Origin: Streptomyces carpinensis
Lineage (GTDB): Bacteria; Actinomycetota; Actinomycetes; Streptomycetales; Streptomycetaceae
Reading direction: 5' to 3'
NCBI RefSeq assembly: GCF_002154505.1
Contig: NZ_MUBM01000086.1
Coordinates: forward strand, 1-64,000
DNA: 64,000 nt
Shown one piece after another: positions 34,638 to 44,443 of the stretch. The notes beneath the pieces are model-generated. The model had not been told where the DNA came from. It did not search any database and was given only the letters and a program-made list of their open reading frames with translations. Each line of letters opens with the position of its first letter. Within the stretch, counting starts at the first letter, position 1. The position numbers and the translations under genes were made by a program.

Positions 34638-35378
34638 TTACGGTTTGTGGGTTACCCAGAGCAGTTCCGCCGGCCAGCGGTGTGCCCAGTCGGGTGGGTC
34701 GGTTTCGTTGTAGCCGTTGGGTGTTCCGAGTTCGGGCCGCGGCTCGATGAGGTCGTCGATGATGAGACCCGCGCCGCGCAGGACCTTGACCCAGTCGCCG
34801 TAGGTGAGCTGATAGCTGGTCGCGCCGTCGTCTTCGGCGATGGTGTTCAGCCCGAAGTAGTCCTGCTGCAGCGTCGTGGTCACGCGGCTGGCGGCTTCGT
34901 CGTAGCAAGCTTCGAACCATGGGCTGGCGACGTTGAACACCAGGCGCCCGCCTCGGCCCAAGACGCGTGCGGCCTGCGGGACGGCCAGGTGCGGGGGCGC
35001 CCAGCTGAGCCCACCGAAGTCGCAGAACACCAGGTCGAAGCTGCCGGCGGCGAAGGGGAGTTGTTCGGCGGCGCCTTGCACTAGCGGATAGCGGGCCGCT
35101 CCCATCGCGCGGGCCGCGGCGGCGAGTTGGGCTTCGGACAGGTCGAGCCCGACCACGGTGGCGCCCTCGGCGGCGAGCGCCCTGGACCACTGGCCGGCGC
35201 CGCAGCCGAGTTCGAGGACCCGCTTGCCGGTGACGTCGCCCAGGGCGTGCAGGTGCGCGTCGGGGATGGAGTACATGCCCCACAGCCGGGGTGTGGCGCC
35301 GATTCGCGGGTCGTGCTCGTGCTGGTAGGCGCTGCTGATCTGGTTCCAGAGCCGCCGGTTGGCGGGGATGCTGTCCAC
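34638..35378 (-). CDS. class I SAM-dependent methyltransferase
   Basis: About 246 aa from GTG 35378. It has 'NRRLWNQISSAYQHEHDPRI', motif I 'VLELGCGAGQWSRALAAEGA', 'VVGLDLSEAQ', 'FDLVFCDFGGLSWAP' and 'ARVLGRGGRLVFNVASPWFE'. This subgroup is frequent and uncharacterised in actinomycetes. The frame is open further upstream (to 35468) but that part is low-complexity and lacks a ribosome site. Confidence 0.85.
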   Translation of the reverse strand: MDSIPANRRLWNQISSAYQHEHDPRIGATPRLWGMYSIPDAHLHALGDVTGKRVLELGCGAGQWSRALAAEGATVVGLDLSEAQLAAAARAMGAARYPLVQGAAEQLPFAAGSFDLVFCDFGGLSWAPPHLAVPQAARVLGRGGRLVFNVASPWFEACYDEAASRVTTTLQQDYFGLNTIAEDDGATSYQLTYGDWVKVLRGAGLIIDDLIEPRPELGTPNGYNETDPPDWAHRWPAELLWVTHKP

Positions 35379-35485
35379 GTGCCGACCCCACCACTGCCTG
35401 CCGGGGGCGGTCAACACGATTAGGGCACTGGCCGGCCCTCGCCTCGGTCCGGCCCTGGCTCGGCCCATGATCCGCCGGACGAGCC

Positions 35486-35944
35486 CTAGCCGTTGACGTC
35501 GAGCGCCGTTCCGTACAGCCGGTCCACCCGCAACCGGATCACCACTCGGCGCTCGGCAACGACCTGTTCCAGGAACGCGTCCTCATCCTCCGGCTTGGCG
35601 GCCTGCGGGATCATCTCCAGCAGTTCCCGACCGATCGCATCGCCTGGAACCGTCGTGACCTCGGAGACCCCGGCCTCGCCTTCGGCGACTGCGAACGACC
35701 ACATGTCGCCGCCCTGCACATGCAGCGCCGCACGCGGGTCGCGCCGCAGGTGCCGCACCTTGATGCGATCGGCCGTCGTCGAGAACCGCACCATGCGGGC
35801 AGCAGGGTCCCAGCTGTACAACATGGTGGTCAGATGGGGATGGCCGCTGCGTTTGACGGTGGCGAGCGTGCCGAACCGCTGCTTGCCGAGGAGGTCGGAG
35901 AGGGATTCGTCGGACAGTGGGCGAGGCGCTGGTCCTTGAGTCAT
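35486..35944 (-). CDS. PPOX-class (F420- or FMN-binding split-barrel) protein
   Basis: A 152-aa split beta-barrel protein ('LGKQRFGTLATVKRSGHPHL', 'VRFSTTADRIKVRHLRRDPR', 'HVQGGDMWSFAVAEGEAGVS'). The pattern matches TIGR03618-type F420-dependent enzymes of actinomycetes, which reduce small redox compounds. It is divergent from a CatB-type acetyltransferase with a 94-bp shared intergenic region. Confidence 0.87.
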   Translation of the reverse strand: MTQGPAPRPLSDESLSDLLGKQRFGTLATVKRSGHPHLTTMLYSWDPAARMVRFSTTADRIKVRHLRRDPRAALHVQGGDMWSFAVAEGEAGVSEVTTVPGDAIGRELLEMIPQAAKPEDEDAFLEQVVAERRVVIRLRVDRLYGTALDVNG

Positions 35945-36038
35945 GCCTGATCAACAACGAAGACCGCTCGGCAATTTCCAGGAAATGGCGCGATCATGGA
36001 CCGGTCACTGATCCGCAACCGCCGAGGAATCGAATCGC

Positions 36039-36677
36039 ATGCCTGTGCCGGCCGACCCCACGGTCCTCCATCCGATGCCCGAGCAGCCGCGGGTGGTGTT
36101 GCTCAAGCCGCTCGTCAAGTCCCCGCTGATCGAGGTCGGTGAGTACTCCTACTACGACGACCCGGACGACGCGACCGCGTTCGAGACGCGCAACGTGCTC
36201 TACCACTACGGGCCCGAGAAGCTGATCATCGGCAAGTTCTGTGCGCTGGGCACGGGCGTACGGTTCATCATGAACGGCGCCAACCACCGTATGGACGGCC
36301 CCTCGACCTTCCCCTTCCCCACCATGGGCGGCTCCTGGTCGGAACACTTCGACCTGCTCACCGGCCTGCCCGACCGAGGGGACACCATCGTCGGCAACGA
36401 CGTCTGGTTCGGCCATGGCACGACGGTCATGCCCGGCGTACGGATCGGACACGGCGCGATCATCGGCACCGGTGCCGTGGTCACCAGCGACGTACCCGAC
36501 TACGGCATCGTCGGCGGCAACCCTGCCCGCCTCGTCCGCACCCGCTACAACGCCCGGGACATCGCCCGGCTCCTGGCCGTGGCCTGGTGGGACTGGCCCG
36601 CGGAGCACATCACCGACCACGTGCGGACGATCATGTCGGGCGGCATCGCCGATCTGGAAGCCGCCGCTCCGGCGTAG
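36039..36677 (+). CDS. CatB/Vat-type xenobiotic O-acetyltransferase
   Basis: A 212-aa left-handed beta-helix acetyltransferase with hexapeptide repeats ('TIVGNDVWFGHGTTVMPGVR', 'GHGAIIGTGAVVTSDVPDYG', 'IVGGNPARLVRTRY'). The catalytic His is in 'FIMNGANHRMDG'. It belongs to the xenobiotic acetyltransferase group, which includes streptogramin-A and chloramphenicol acetyltransferases. Whether it confers resistance or makes a metabolite is not decidable from sequence. Confidence 0.9.
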   Translation: MPVPADPTVLHPMPEQPRVVLLKPLVKSPLIEVGEYSYYDDPDDATAFETRNVLYHYGPEKLIIGKFCALGTGVRFIMNGANHRMDGPSTFPFPTMGGSWSEHFDLLTGLPDRGDTIVGNDVWFGHGTTVMPGVRIGHGAIIGTGAVVTSDVPDYGIVGGNPARLVRTRYNARDIARLLAVAWWDWPAEHITDHVRTIMSGGIADLEAAAPA

Positions 36678-36718
36678 GCGCATGCTCAAAGGATCAAAGG
36701 TCGTCATATCCGGCCCGG

Positions 36719-37414
36719 TCAGTTGGGGTGCTGCGTGGTCCGGAGGTGTTCAAGGAGGTACGGGTCGTCGAGACGTGCGTCGGTGACGCGGTCCCGTACA
36801 TCGGTGAGGAGCCAGCCCAGTAGCTCCGCAGTGGCGTGGTACTCGTCGTAGAAGCCCATGCGCAGGTCGGTGATCTCGAACTCGAACATCACGTCGTCGA
36901 CGAGGTCTGCCAGGTGCGCGTCGGCGGCCGGGCCGTGGGTGACGGCCCATCTGTCCAGCCAGGGACGAAGGCTGTCGGTGGCGACGGTGATGAGGCTGAG
37001 GGTCGCCCGGATGGGCACGGGGCTGGGGTGGATGTCCAGGGTTGCCTGCCACCAGGCGGTCCAGACGCCGCGAAGTGCGTCGGCCAAGGGCGCATCCCAG
37101 GTGGTCCAGCCCGCCTGCGTCAGACGGGAGGCGATGAGTTCCTCGTCGACGTGGAACCGGCCGGTGACGACGGGGCGGATGATGCGCGGGACAAGGCGGC
37201 GGTAGAGACGCGGGAAGTCGTCCCAGTGGCTGGGCACCTCCGCGGCGGCGGAGGACACCAGATCGTCGGGTATCAGGTGCAGCGGCCCGGAGAGTTCGGC
37301 GAGGTCCTGCTCGCCGTAGCAGAACAAGCACCCCGTCACAGGGAAGGGCTCCTCGGCGGCGAAAGCACGATCCAGGGCATCGAGAGCTCTCGTGAGCTGC
37401 TCGGAGCGAGACAT
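36719..37414 (-). CDS. hypothetical protein (231 aa)
   Basis: A soluble, helix-rich protein with a short N-terminal 'CLFCYGEQDL' (a C-x2-C that might bind metal) and 'VPSHWDDFPRLYRRLVPRII'. No known catalytic motif. ATG 37414. Similar proteins occur sporadically in Streptomyces; I do not recognise the family. It converges on the acetyltransferase gene. Confidence 0.65.
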   Translation of the reverse strand: MSRSEQLTRALDALDRAFAAEEPFPVTGCLFCYGEQDLAELSGPLHLIPDDLVSSAAAEVPSHWDDFPRLYRRLVPRIIRPVVTGRFHVDEELIASRLTQAGWTTWDAPLADALRGVWTAWWQATLDIHPSPVPIRATLSLITVATDSLRPWLDRWAVTHGPAADAHLADLVDDVMFEFEITDLRMGFYDEYHATAELLGWLLTDVRDRVTDARLDDPYLLEHLRTTQHPN

Positions 37415-37776
37415 GGCGACCTGCCGGGGGACTCCGTCCGGGCGACCGGCGAAGAGCGCAGGCTATCAGAAGGGGCACCGTCTCATCGACTCCCCGCGTG
37501 CGTTGAGCGCAGGAGCACCGGTCATTGGTCATAGGTCGAAGGTCGGTGGTCAATTGACCTGCCTACAAGAAGATTGGAGCCGTGGCTTGTCCTGGTTCTG
37601 ACGCGGACTCCTTCTTGCGCCGGCCGCTCACCGCTCGCATCGCGACCAGCGGGCCGACCGTGCGCCGATCAGTGCCGCAGGTCCCGCGCAGCCTGGGAGC
37701 GCCGCTCCGCAGACCGAGGGCATCGACACTGAGGTGGAGTCCGCGAGCTGGGGCAGGCAGCAGGAGGATTGCCGCA
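37415..37776. other. 360-bp gap without a supported gene
   Basis: It lies upstream of the 231-aa gene and downstream of the VanX-like gene, both on the minus strand. I see no conserved ORF, inverted repeat longer than 6 bp or IS end in it. Confidence 0.5.
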
Positions 37777-38430
37777 CTACATGAGCTCCTTCGGGCCGTA
37801 GAAGGCTGCCGCGGATCCCGTGTCCAGTGCCCAGTACCGGTCTCCGAACGACCAGTGCCACCACTCCGTGGGGTAGTTCACCAGACCCGCCGTGGCCAGG
37901 GCGGTTCCCAGAATCCGCCGGTGAACGCGAGCCTCATCGCTGATGTCGGCGGCCTGGGTGTAGCAGGCGCCCGCGCTCTCTTCCGGACTCGCGTTCAACC
38001 GGGTGCCCAGGTCGAGTTCTCGGCCTTGAGCATCGGCGAGCGTCAGATCAACGGCAGCCCCGGCGCTGTGCGGTGCGATCTCGGGCGGCGACACGTAACG
38101 GCTTGCCGCGGATCGGATCTGCCCGGCCGACCACTCGGGATGGACGGTGCTCAGTTCGGCGGCGTACTGGCCGAAATAGTGACGTTGCAGAGCCGGCGGA
38201 CGGTACCCCTCGACGAAGAGCAGCCGCAGGCCGTCGGGTAGCGTCCCCTGGGCTTTCAGAAGACGCTCCAGCACGCCTTCCCGCAGATGGGCGAAGGCCC
38301 CGGAACCATCCTGCCTCCGCTCGTCGATCAGTATCCGACCGCAGCGGCGCACGTCCACGAGCCGCTCGCCGTCTTCGCGTACGGGCACAGCGGCGACCCT
38401 CGGGTCGGACATCAGGATGATCTCGCTCAT
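37777..38430 (-). CDS. VanX-like D-alanyl-D-alanine dipeptidase
   Basis: A 217-aa M15-family zinc dipeptidase. It has zinc/catalytic signatures 'APHSAGAAVDLTL' (SxHxxGxAxD) and 'YPTEWWHWSFGD' (ExxH), plus 'LLFVEGYRPPALQRHYF'. It cleaves D-Ala-D-Ala. In vanHAX clusters this supports glycopeptide resistance, but here no vanH, vanA or vanRS lies alongside, so a role in peptidoglycan recycling (as for DdpX) is as likely. ATG 38430. Confidence 0.9.
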   Translation of the reverse strand: MSEIILMSDPRVAAVPVREDGERLVDVRRCGRILIDERRQDGSGAFAHLREGVLERLLKAQGTLPDGLRLLFVEGYRPPALQRHYFGQYAAELSTVHPEWSAGQIRSAASRYVSPPEIAPHSAGAAVDLTLADAQGRELDLGTRLNASPEESAGACYTQAADISDEARVHRRILGTALATAGLVNYPTEWWHWSFGDRYWALDTGSAAAFYGPKELM

Positions 38431-38516
38431 AACTGGCTCCGACGAAGGCCGTTTGATCGTGTGAGCGCAGTCTGCTGCGTCGTAGGCGTGTTCGTGGGGA
38501 AGAGACAGCCGAAGCC

Positions 38517-38960
38517 GTGGATGTGTCGGACGACCCGTGGCCGCTGATCGAGCCGCCCCTGCCGGAGCCTGGATCCAAACTGGTGGGAGGCTCACCAAGG
38601 GTTGCTGGACAGGTGCGCTCTGTCCGGGAACCCGTTCGCGCTGCAGGTCGCCATTCAGCGGGAGCACCCGGCCCAGGGGCTGGGCTTCGGCTCGGCATGA
38701 CCCGCTGGCGGCGCCTTGTGTCCTGGAAGGTGACCTGTGTCCGGACCCGGCTGCGTACGGTGCTGCTGAGAGGGTGCTGGGTCGAAGACGGAAGCTGATG
38801 ATCGACTCCTCCCGTGGCAGGGGAGGCTCGGCCGGCTCCAGAGTGAGTCCAGCCTGGTCGGCCCCGGACATCGGGACACGAGCACCACCTCTTCGCCGAG
38901 GGGCGGGGTATGCCGCTGACGGTGTCACTGGCCGGCGGATACCTGCTTCGCCGAAAGTGA
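38517..38960 (+). mobile_element. decayed IS5-family transposase
   Basis: Pieces in three frames match IS5-type transposases: 'VSDDPWPLIEPPLPEPGSKL' (N-terminal DE.W..IEP.LP), then 'GLGFGSAMTRWRRL' near 38680, 'RKLMIDSSRGR' near 38795 and 'GHEHHLFAEGRGMPLTVSLA' near 38875-38935. Several frameshifts and an internal deletion make it inactive. The C-terminal third is missing. Confidence 0.7.
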
Positions 38961-39469
38961 GGAGCGCGCAGCTCCGCCGGACCAGGCGTTGGCCCCCGCG
39001 TGGCCCGCCGCCTAGGATCGGCGGACCGACGCCTCGGAGGACGTCCACGCGGGGTAAACGGAACGTACGCCTCCGCCCGGCCGTATCGGAAGCCCCGCAG
39101 CTGTGTGTCGTGGCTCACGTCGGCGCGGTCGGGTCGCGTACCTCGGGTAGAGGACGACACGAGCAGCCACGCACCCGGCCTGCAGGAACGGCCTGTGCCC
39201 CATCCGGCGGGGGCGGCCGGCGTGCCCGAGGCCGTGTCCGGCGGCCGCCGGGCACGCTCGCGCCGGCCGGCGCACTGCTCCGGGCCCCGCGTACGCCGAC
39301 GGTGCGCGGCTCTGTTCCCGATGCGGCTCCTGCGCGCCGCATGGCCTGCGCCGACTCGCTGCGAGAGAGGCTGGGAGAGAGCCGTACGATGGGCGCTCGC
39401 CCACATCCGGCGCCGGTACGGACGTGGCGTTCCGGGCGTACGTTGCGCGACATCACCCGAGGGGGACCC
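38961..39469. other. 510-bp gap downstream of the IS5 remnant
   Basis: Extremely GC-rich sequence without a convincing gene. Long open frames in all phases are compositional. It ends in the GAGGGGG ribosome site of the next small gene. Confidence 0.45.
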
Positions 39470-39691
39470 ATGGCTCGCAAGAAGATCGAACACGCCGCGC
39501 CGAAGAAGCAGTTCATGACCCTCGACGAACTCGCCGTGTTCGTGCAGGACGCCATGCGCTCCGGCGCGCAGGGCGATGAGATCGTCATGGCCACCGTGTC
39601 CATCGGCGGCAAGCTGCAGAAGCTCGGCGTCGACGTCGAGCTCCGCCCGGCCGTCACCGACCAGCCACCGGCCGTACGGCTCGACAAGTGA
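39470..39691 (+). CDS. small conserved hypothetical protein (73 aa)
   Basis: ATG 39470 behind GAGGGGG. The sequence 'KQFMTLDELAVFVQDAMRSG' and 'ATVSIGGKLQKLGVDVEL' looks like a compact alpha/beta domain with a basic N-terminus. No known motif. Good ribosome site and codon usage support it being real. Confidence 0.7.
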   Translation: MARKKIEHAAPKKQFMTLDELAVFVQDAMRSGAQGDEIVMATVSIGGKLQKLGVDVELRPAVTDQPPAVRLDK

Positions 39692-39777
39692 CGCAGGGAT
39701 CGTCACCCGCCCACTGGAAGGCCCGGTCAGTCATGCCGCTGGCCGGTGGTTCCTTGCTCGCACGTCGCGTACTCGGG

Positions 39778-40305
39778 CTACCTGTAGAAGACGGCCACAC
39801 CTCCATGGTGCGAGCAGGCTCCCTGATGGTGGGCGGCGTACGAGTAGGTGCCGTCATTGCACAGAGCGGTGGCGCCGTTACCGGCACTGCTGGAGCCGCC
39901 CGAGCCGCTGGAGCCCCCACTCCCGGAGCTGGAACCACCCGACGAGCTCGAGTCACTGCTCCCGGATGACCCGCCGGAGGAGCTGTCGCTGCTTCCCGAG
40001 CCTGCGCCGGCGGCCCGCGCGGTGACGGTCACCTTCACCTTGACCGTCTTCGTCGCCGTCACGGTCGGGGCCGGCTCCGGCGTAGCCATCTGAGTGGCCG
40101 TCGCCGTGGCTGTAGCAGTGACCGTGGCGGTCGGCTGCACCTTGGCAGCCGCAGCCTTCGCGTCGTTCCCGTCGTCCTGCCCGCCGGCACCGGCACCGAT
40201 GCCGAGGAAGAAGGCGAGGCCTATGGCGGGCAGCACGTACCGCTTCCGCGCCCACTTGGGAGCAGGCGAGGCAGGCTGCGGCGGCATGGTGAATGGATTG
40301 GTCAT
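39778..40305 (-). CDS. membrane-anchored DUF3761 protein with Ser/Gly linker
   Basis: 175 aa from ATG 40305 (GGGGGAC upstream). A cytoplasmic Pro-rich tail leads into one membrane helix ('YVLPAIGLAFFLGIGAGAGG'), a Thr/Ala-Val-rich repeat region ('TATVTATATATAT'), a long Ser/Gly linker (about 125-155) and a C-terminal DUF3761 domain ('CNDGTYSYAAHHQGACSHHG'). The exported domain has His and Cys residues and unknown activity. The repeats are prone to length variation. Confidence 0.82.
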   Translation of the reverse strand: MTNPFTMPPQPASPAPKWARKRYVLPAIGLAFFLGIGAGAGGQDDGNDAKAAAAKVQPTATVTATATATATQMATPEPAPTVTATKTVKVKVTVTARAAGAGSGSSDSSSGGSSGSSDSSSSGGSSSGSGGSSGSGGSSSAGNGATALCNDGTYSYAAHHQGACSHHGGVAVFYR

Positions 40306-40509
40306 GTGTCCCCCCGGGATGTATCGACAGCGTTGAAGGTAGCGCCAGTTGTGAAGATGATGTGCTGTTTTGGTGCAGCAGTCATCTACTTGTGATCTGC
40401 CGAACAGGATCCAAGTGTCCGAGAGCCTCAGCGCTTCGACGACGTGACGGTCGGAGCTGAGTTCACCAGGGCCTGTCACGGCGGATCATGTGACTACTAG
40501 GCTGCGACG

Positions 40510-41283
40510 ATGGAACGTGTTACCGATGTGCCCGAGAGCTTCGATCGGTCCGCGGATCTGGTCCAGGCGAACGACTACGACAGCTTCGCCGAGGCGTACT
40601 CGGCGGAGAACGAGAACAACCTCGTGAACGCGTACTACGCGCGGCCCGCGATGTTGGCCCTCGCCGGAGACGTGGCCGGCCGTCGGATCCTGGACGCCGG
40701 CTGCGGCTCAGGCCCCCTGTCCGCTGCACTGCGCGACCGCGGTGCCGTCGTCACCGGCATCGACGCCAGCGCCGGGATGCTGGCGTTGGCCAGGCGGCGG
40801 CTCGGTGACGACGTGGCCCTGCACGTGGTCGACCTGAGCGACCGCCTGCCGTTCGCCGACGGTGCGTTCGACGACGTGGTCGCGTCGTTGGTCCTGCACT
40901 ACCTGGAGGATTGGGGGCCGACGCTGGCCGAGTTGCGGCGAGTGCTCAGGCCCGGCGGCCGGCTGATCGCTTCGGTGGACCACCCATTCGTGGCCTACAC
41001 GATCCAGGATCCTCGGCCCGACTACTTTGCGACCACCAGCTATACCTTCGACTGGACGTTCAACGGGAAGTCCTTCCCGATGAGGTTCTGGCGCAGGCCG
41101 GTGCACGCGATGATCGATGCCTTCACCACCGCCGGCTTCCGCCTCTCCGGCATCAGCGAGCCGCAGCCCGACCCGGCCGCGCGTGAACTGTTCCCGGACG
41201 GCTTCCATGACCTTTCGACCAGACCCAACTTCCTGTTCTTCGTCGTCGAGGTACCGCCATCGGCTGCCGACTCGGACGACTAG
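40510..41283 (+). CDS. class I SAM-dependent methyltransferase
   Basis: 257 aa from ATG 40510: '[20 protein letters not shown]', motif I '[20 protein letters not shown]', '[20 protein letters not shown]', '[20 protein letters not shown]'. The '[21 protein letters not shown]' start is typical of UbiE/MenG-related small-molecule methyltransferases. Its last codons overlap the converging DinB-type gene by 4 bp. Confidence 0.9.
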   Translation: MERVTDVPESFDRSADLVQANDYDSFAEAYSAENENNLVNAYYARPAMLALAGDVAGRRILDAGCGSGPLSAALRDRGAVVTGIDASAGMLALARRRLGDDVALHVVDLSDRLPFADGAFDDVVASLVLHYLEDWGPTLAELRRVLRPGGRLIASVDHPFVAYTIQDPRPDYFATTSYTFDWTFNGKSFPMRFWRRPVHAMIDAFTTAGFRLSGISEPQPDPAARELFPDGFHDLSTRPNFLFFVVEVPPSAADSDD

Positions 41284-41801
41284 GACTGGTCAAGCCGATC
41301 GTGTTCGGAGCCAGAAGGTGAGGGCCTGGCCGTCCGCCGCATGAGCCTTTGCGCAGGCGGCGGTCTGGCTGTCGGTCTTCTCCGGGATCGTGTGCCGGCT
41401 GCCCCGGCGTCGCAGGCACTTGCGGCAGGGCCCGTTTCACGAGGTTTCCCACGGGCCGGGTGTCTGGCGATCAGTCCCGTGGGTGGTCGTCCGTTCCCGT
41501 CCAGAAGTTCGCGCACGATGTCCATGTGCCCGACGTGCCGTGCGGTTTCTTCGATCATGTGAATGAGTGTCCAGCGCAGGGACACGGATTCGCCATGCCA
41601 TGCGGTGCCCAGACTGTCGATCTCCAACTCGTCGATCACTTTGTCGGACGCGGCACGAGCCCGGGCATAGAACGCGACGATGTCCTCGGCCGTCTCCGAG
41701 GGTGTCGGGCGCGGTGTCCAGGGCGTTGGGGTTGCCGGCGAAGGGAGATCATGGTCGGCGATGCGGGTACGGACGGTCTCGACGAACTCGTCATCCGCCA
41801 T
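41280..41801 (-). pseudogene. DinB/DUF664-type gene lacking its N-terminal half
   Basis: The C-terminal half of a DUF664 four-helix protein is clear ('[20 protein letters not shown]', '[20 protein letters not shown]', '[12 protein letters not shown]'). Its metal-site His before the third helix is expected in the missing N-terminal half; upstream codons are unrelated. The tail beyond about 41450 is also unlike the family. A 173-aa product from ATG 41801 is possible, but I think it is a remnant. Confidence 0.65.
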
Positions 41802-41992
41802 GGCCCGCCGTCCCCAGCCGGCCTGGTTCCAGTAGTGGCATACGGGGCGAAGCTCCCCGGATACCTGAGCACTCGTCGATACGCGTCGCGGCCGTCGGCG
41901 ACGACGGCCGTACGCGTGTAGAGGAACGGCCGGAAAGGCCCCGGTTGTGGGGAGTCTCCCCGACAGCAAGTGCCGAGAGGGCGCCGGGCCGC

Positions 41993-43372
41993 TCAGGCGG
42001 ACAGGTAGGAGAAGAAGAGACCCTGCGGGTCGTACTCCGCCCGCAGGGATTGCAGGCGCTCCCAATCGGCAGTCGTGAACGATCGCCGGGCACGGGACGG
42101 GTCGGCGGTCAGGTCCGCTTCGGCGATGTAGTGACCGGTTCCGAACGGCTCCACCGCGCGCATGGCATCCCGCAGCCAGTGCACGTTGACGTCATCATGG
42201 GCGGGATCGGTCCAGACGGCGTAGGGCACGACATAGCTCTCACCGAGCACGGAGAACGCCATGTTCCGCAGCAACGCGTCCTCCCGCGAGACCGGTGAGA
42301 CGGGCGCCAGCACGACGGACTTCCCGGAGGGCGCTTTGGCGAACGCGTCGCCCAGCTTCGTCAGGAGCGAAGCGTAGTTCTCGTGCGACCACAGCGTGTC
42401 GGCCGCGTAGCGGTGCTTTTCGGGCCACAGGCCCATCGAGGTGTCATAGAGAACGGCAAGAGATGCCGGCTCGTCGAGTCGCCTGGAAAGCGGTCGTTCG
42501 GGGAGGGGGCGGCTCCGCAGCGGATGCAGGGCGTCAACGGCTTCGGTGTGCGAGTTCGCGAACGCGGTGGCGGTGACGACGACGACCTTGAACCCCGGCC
42601 CATCCGTCACACCTGACGCTTCCTGCGTGGCCAGCAGGAAGGACAGTTCCACGTTCGCAGGCAGTTCACGCGCCGTCTCGGTGGCCCAGTCGGCTACGGG
42701 GCCGACTGCCGCCAGGGGAAAGACGTAGGAGGTCCCGGCAAGGGCGGTCGGGCGCGGCTGCAGACGGAGACGGAAGCGGGTGACGACGGCGAAGAAGCCG
42801 GGCCCGGCTCCCCGTGCCGCCCAGAGCAGGCCGGGATTCTCTTCTTCGGTGCACCTGAGCACTTCACCGCCGGCAGTCACAGCGGTGATCGCCAGTACGC
42901 TCGCGCAGCCCACTCCCCACAGACCGGAGTTCCAGCCGAGGCCGCCGCTGAGGAGGTAGCCGCCCAGCGCGACGGTAGGGCAGTGTCCTGCCGGAAAGGC
43001 GAGATCGTGCCGGGCCAGCTCCCTCGCGAATCTGCTGCCGATGACACCTGGTTGCACGGTCGCCGTCGCCGACTCGGCGTCGATCTCCCACCGATCGAGG
43101 CCTGAGAGGTCGAGGAGTATGCCTCCGTCCCGTAGTGGTGAACCGCACCAGCTGTGTCCACCCGCGCGTACGGCGACTTGCAGTCCGCGGGACACGGCCA
43201 GCTTCAGGACCTCCTGAACATCCCGCTCGCAGGCGGCTCGGACGATCACATCGGGGTACCGGTCCGGCTTGAGTTCGTTCCAGAGTGCGCGCACACGGGC
43301 GGTCTGGTAGTCCGCGTCGCCCCTGCGGAGGAGCGGGCCCTCGATCCCTGAGCGCCAACTGTGTTCGCTCAT
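41993..43372 (-). CDS. BBE-type FAD-dependent oxidase
   Basis: A 459-aa PCMH/VAO-family flavoprotein with an N-terminal FAD domain ('[20 protein letters not shown]', '[20 protein letters not shown]') and a C-terminal berberine-bridge segment ('[13 protein letters not shown]'). The His of 'AGGHSW' and the Cys of '[11 protein letters not shown]' are the two residues that attach FAD bicovalently in this family. Substrates range from sugars to alkaloids. It is the last gene of a possible two-gene unit with the ABM protein, both on the minus strand with a 39-bp gap. Confidence 0.9.
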   Translation of the reverse strand: MSEHSWRSGIEGPLLRRGDADYQTARVRALWNELKPDRYPDVIVRAACERDVQEVLKLAVSRGLQVAVRAGGHSWCGSPLRDGGILLDLSGLDRWEIDAESATATVQPGVIGSRFARELARHDLAFPAGHCPTVALGGYLLSGGLGWNSGLWGVGCASVLAITAVTAGGEVLRCTEEENPGLLWAARGAGPGFFAVVTRFRLRLQPRPTALAGTSYVFPLAAVGPVADWATETARELPANVELSFLLATQEASGVTDGPGFKVVVVTATAFANSHTEAVDALHPLRSRPLPERPLSRRLDEPASLAVLYDTSMGLWPEKHRYAADTLWSHENYASLLTKLGDAFAKAPSGKSVVLAPVSPVSREDALLRNMAFSVLGESYVVPYAVWTDPAHDDVNVHWLRDAMRAVEPFGTGHYIAEADLTADPSRARRSFTTADWERLQSLRAEYDPQGLFFSYLSA

Positions 43373-43411
43373 GACGGCCTCCTCGTCGTGAGCATCTGCT
43401 GGGGCCGGCCG

Positions 43412-44407
43412 TCAGCCGGTGGTCAAGCCGAAGACCACGATGAACGCCAGCCAGCAGATCGCCACGACTGCGGCACCTGCCACGTCGATGCGGAATGATC
43501 GCGCCTGGCCGGGCATCAGCCAGAAGGCGAGGGCTCTGTTCACCAATGGCATCAGCAGCCACGTCAGAATGCACACACTCAACACGTTCGAGATGAACAA
43601 GGCGAGATATCCGGGCAGGCCAAGAGCATCAAGTTGGGGACTCACCGCAAGGTTGAGGATCTCGACGGTGGGATAGAGGGCCAGCACCACGGACATGGCC
43701 TGCTTCCAGTTGGGCGGAACACCCTCTTCCGTGCCCTGCTCGAAGCGGAACCAACTGCCGAACGCGGAGCCGACCTTGCGCACGTCGTAGGAGACGAAGG
43801 TGCCTCGGCCTTCGTCGAGGAGCTTGCGACGAGTGCTGGACTCGAGCCACTTGTCCAAATGATGGCGGGTGTCGAAGCGGAAGACGGTGACCCACCTGTC
43901 CTGTACGCCCTTCACGGGCCGGAACAACTCCGAGCCCATGAAGCCGGGGAACTTCCGTTGAGCTGACAGGATCTTCTCCTGCCAGCTCACGAACGCATGC
44001 TCCTGGTCGGCTTGCACGTCGTGCGAGATCACCGCGGTGACGGCGTCATGGACCGGCGTGCCACCCGCCAGAACTTCCTGTGTGGGGGCCTCCTCGAACA
44101 GATCTCGTGCCTGTTCGAGGAGTTCACGGCGTGTATCGGAGTCCATCCACGCGGTCAGCTGATCCAGATGGGAGAAGCGGAAGACAACGACCCACTCGTT
44201 ACCTTCGACGGATGGCGGAGGGTACTGCTCCGTGCCCTCGAACCCGTCGAATTCGCCTGCGACCTCGTTGGTCCGATCCTGCCAGTGCCGGTAGTCGTCT
44301 TCACACCCGGGACGGACCTTCTGCGAGATCACGACGGTCGCGCTGTCATCGGGGGAGCCATGAGTTGCACGAGGACTCACGACTCCTAGAGTAGATAGAA
44401 ACCTCAT
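43412..44407 (-). CDS. double ABM-domain membrane protein
   Basis: 331 aa. It has two antibiotic-biosynthesis-monooxygenase-like ferredoxin folds (about 20-115 'SATVVISQKVRPGCEDDYRH', and 118-215 'AVISHDVQADQEHAFVSWQE'), then three hydrophobic helices ('WKQAMSVVLALYPTVEILNL', 'LFISNVLSVCILTWLLMP', 'IDVAGAAVVAICWLAFIVVF'). Cytosolic ABM domains fused to membrane helices form a known but uncharacterised family. ATG 44407 lacks a good ribosome site; an internal GTG is possible. It is divergent from a deaminase 36 bp away. Confidence 0.8.
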   Translation of the reverse strand: MRFLSTLGVVSPRATHGSPDDSATVVISQKVRPGCEDDYRHWQDRTNEVAGEFDGFEGTEQYPPPSVEGNEWVVVFRFSHLDQLTAWMDSDTRRELLEQARDLFEEAPTQEVLAGGTPVHDAVTAVISHDVQADQEHAFVSWQEKILSAQRKFPGFMGSELFRPVKGVQDRWVTVFRFDTRHHLDKWLESSTRRKLLDEGRGTFVSYDVRKVGSAFGSWFRFEQGTEEGVPPNWKQAMSVVLALYPTVEILNLAVSPQLDALGLPGYLALFISNVLSVCILTWLLMPLVNRALAFWLMPGQARSFRIDVAGAAVVAICWLAFIVVFGLTTG

Positions 44408-44443
44408 ACGCCGCAAAAGTAACGTTGGATCGGAGGCGCCGAG

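Noticed and set aside
37777-38430. Glycopeptide (vancomycin) resistance cluster
   Set aside because: Only the VanX-like dipeptidase is present; no vanH, vanA, vanR or vanS lies within the surrounding 10 kb.
39940-40130. Tandem repeats suggesting a CRISPR array or minisatellite
   Set aside because: The repeats are in-frame Ser/Gly and Thr/Ala codons of the DUF3761 linker, not spaced direct repeats.
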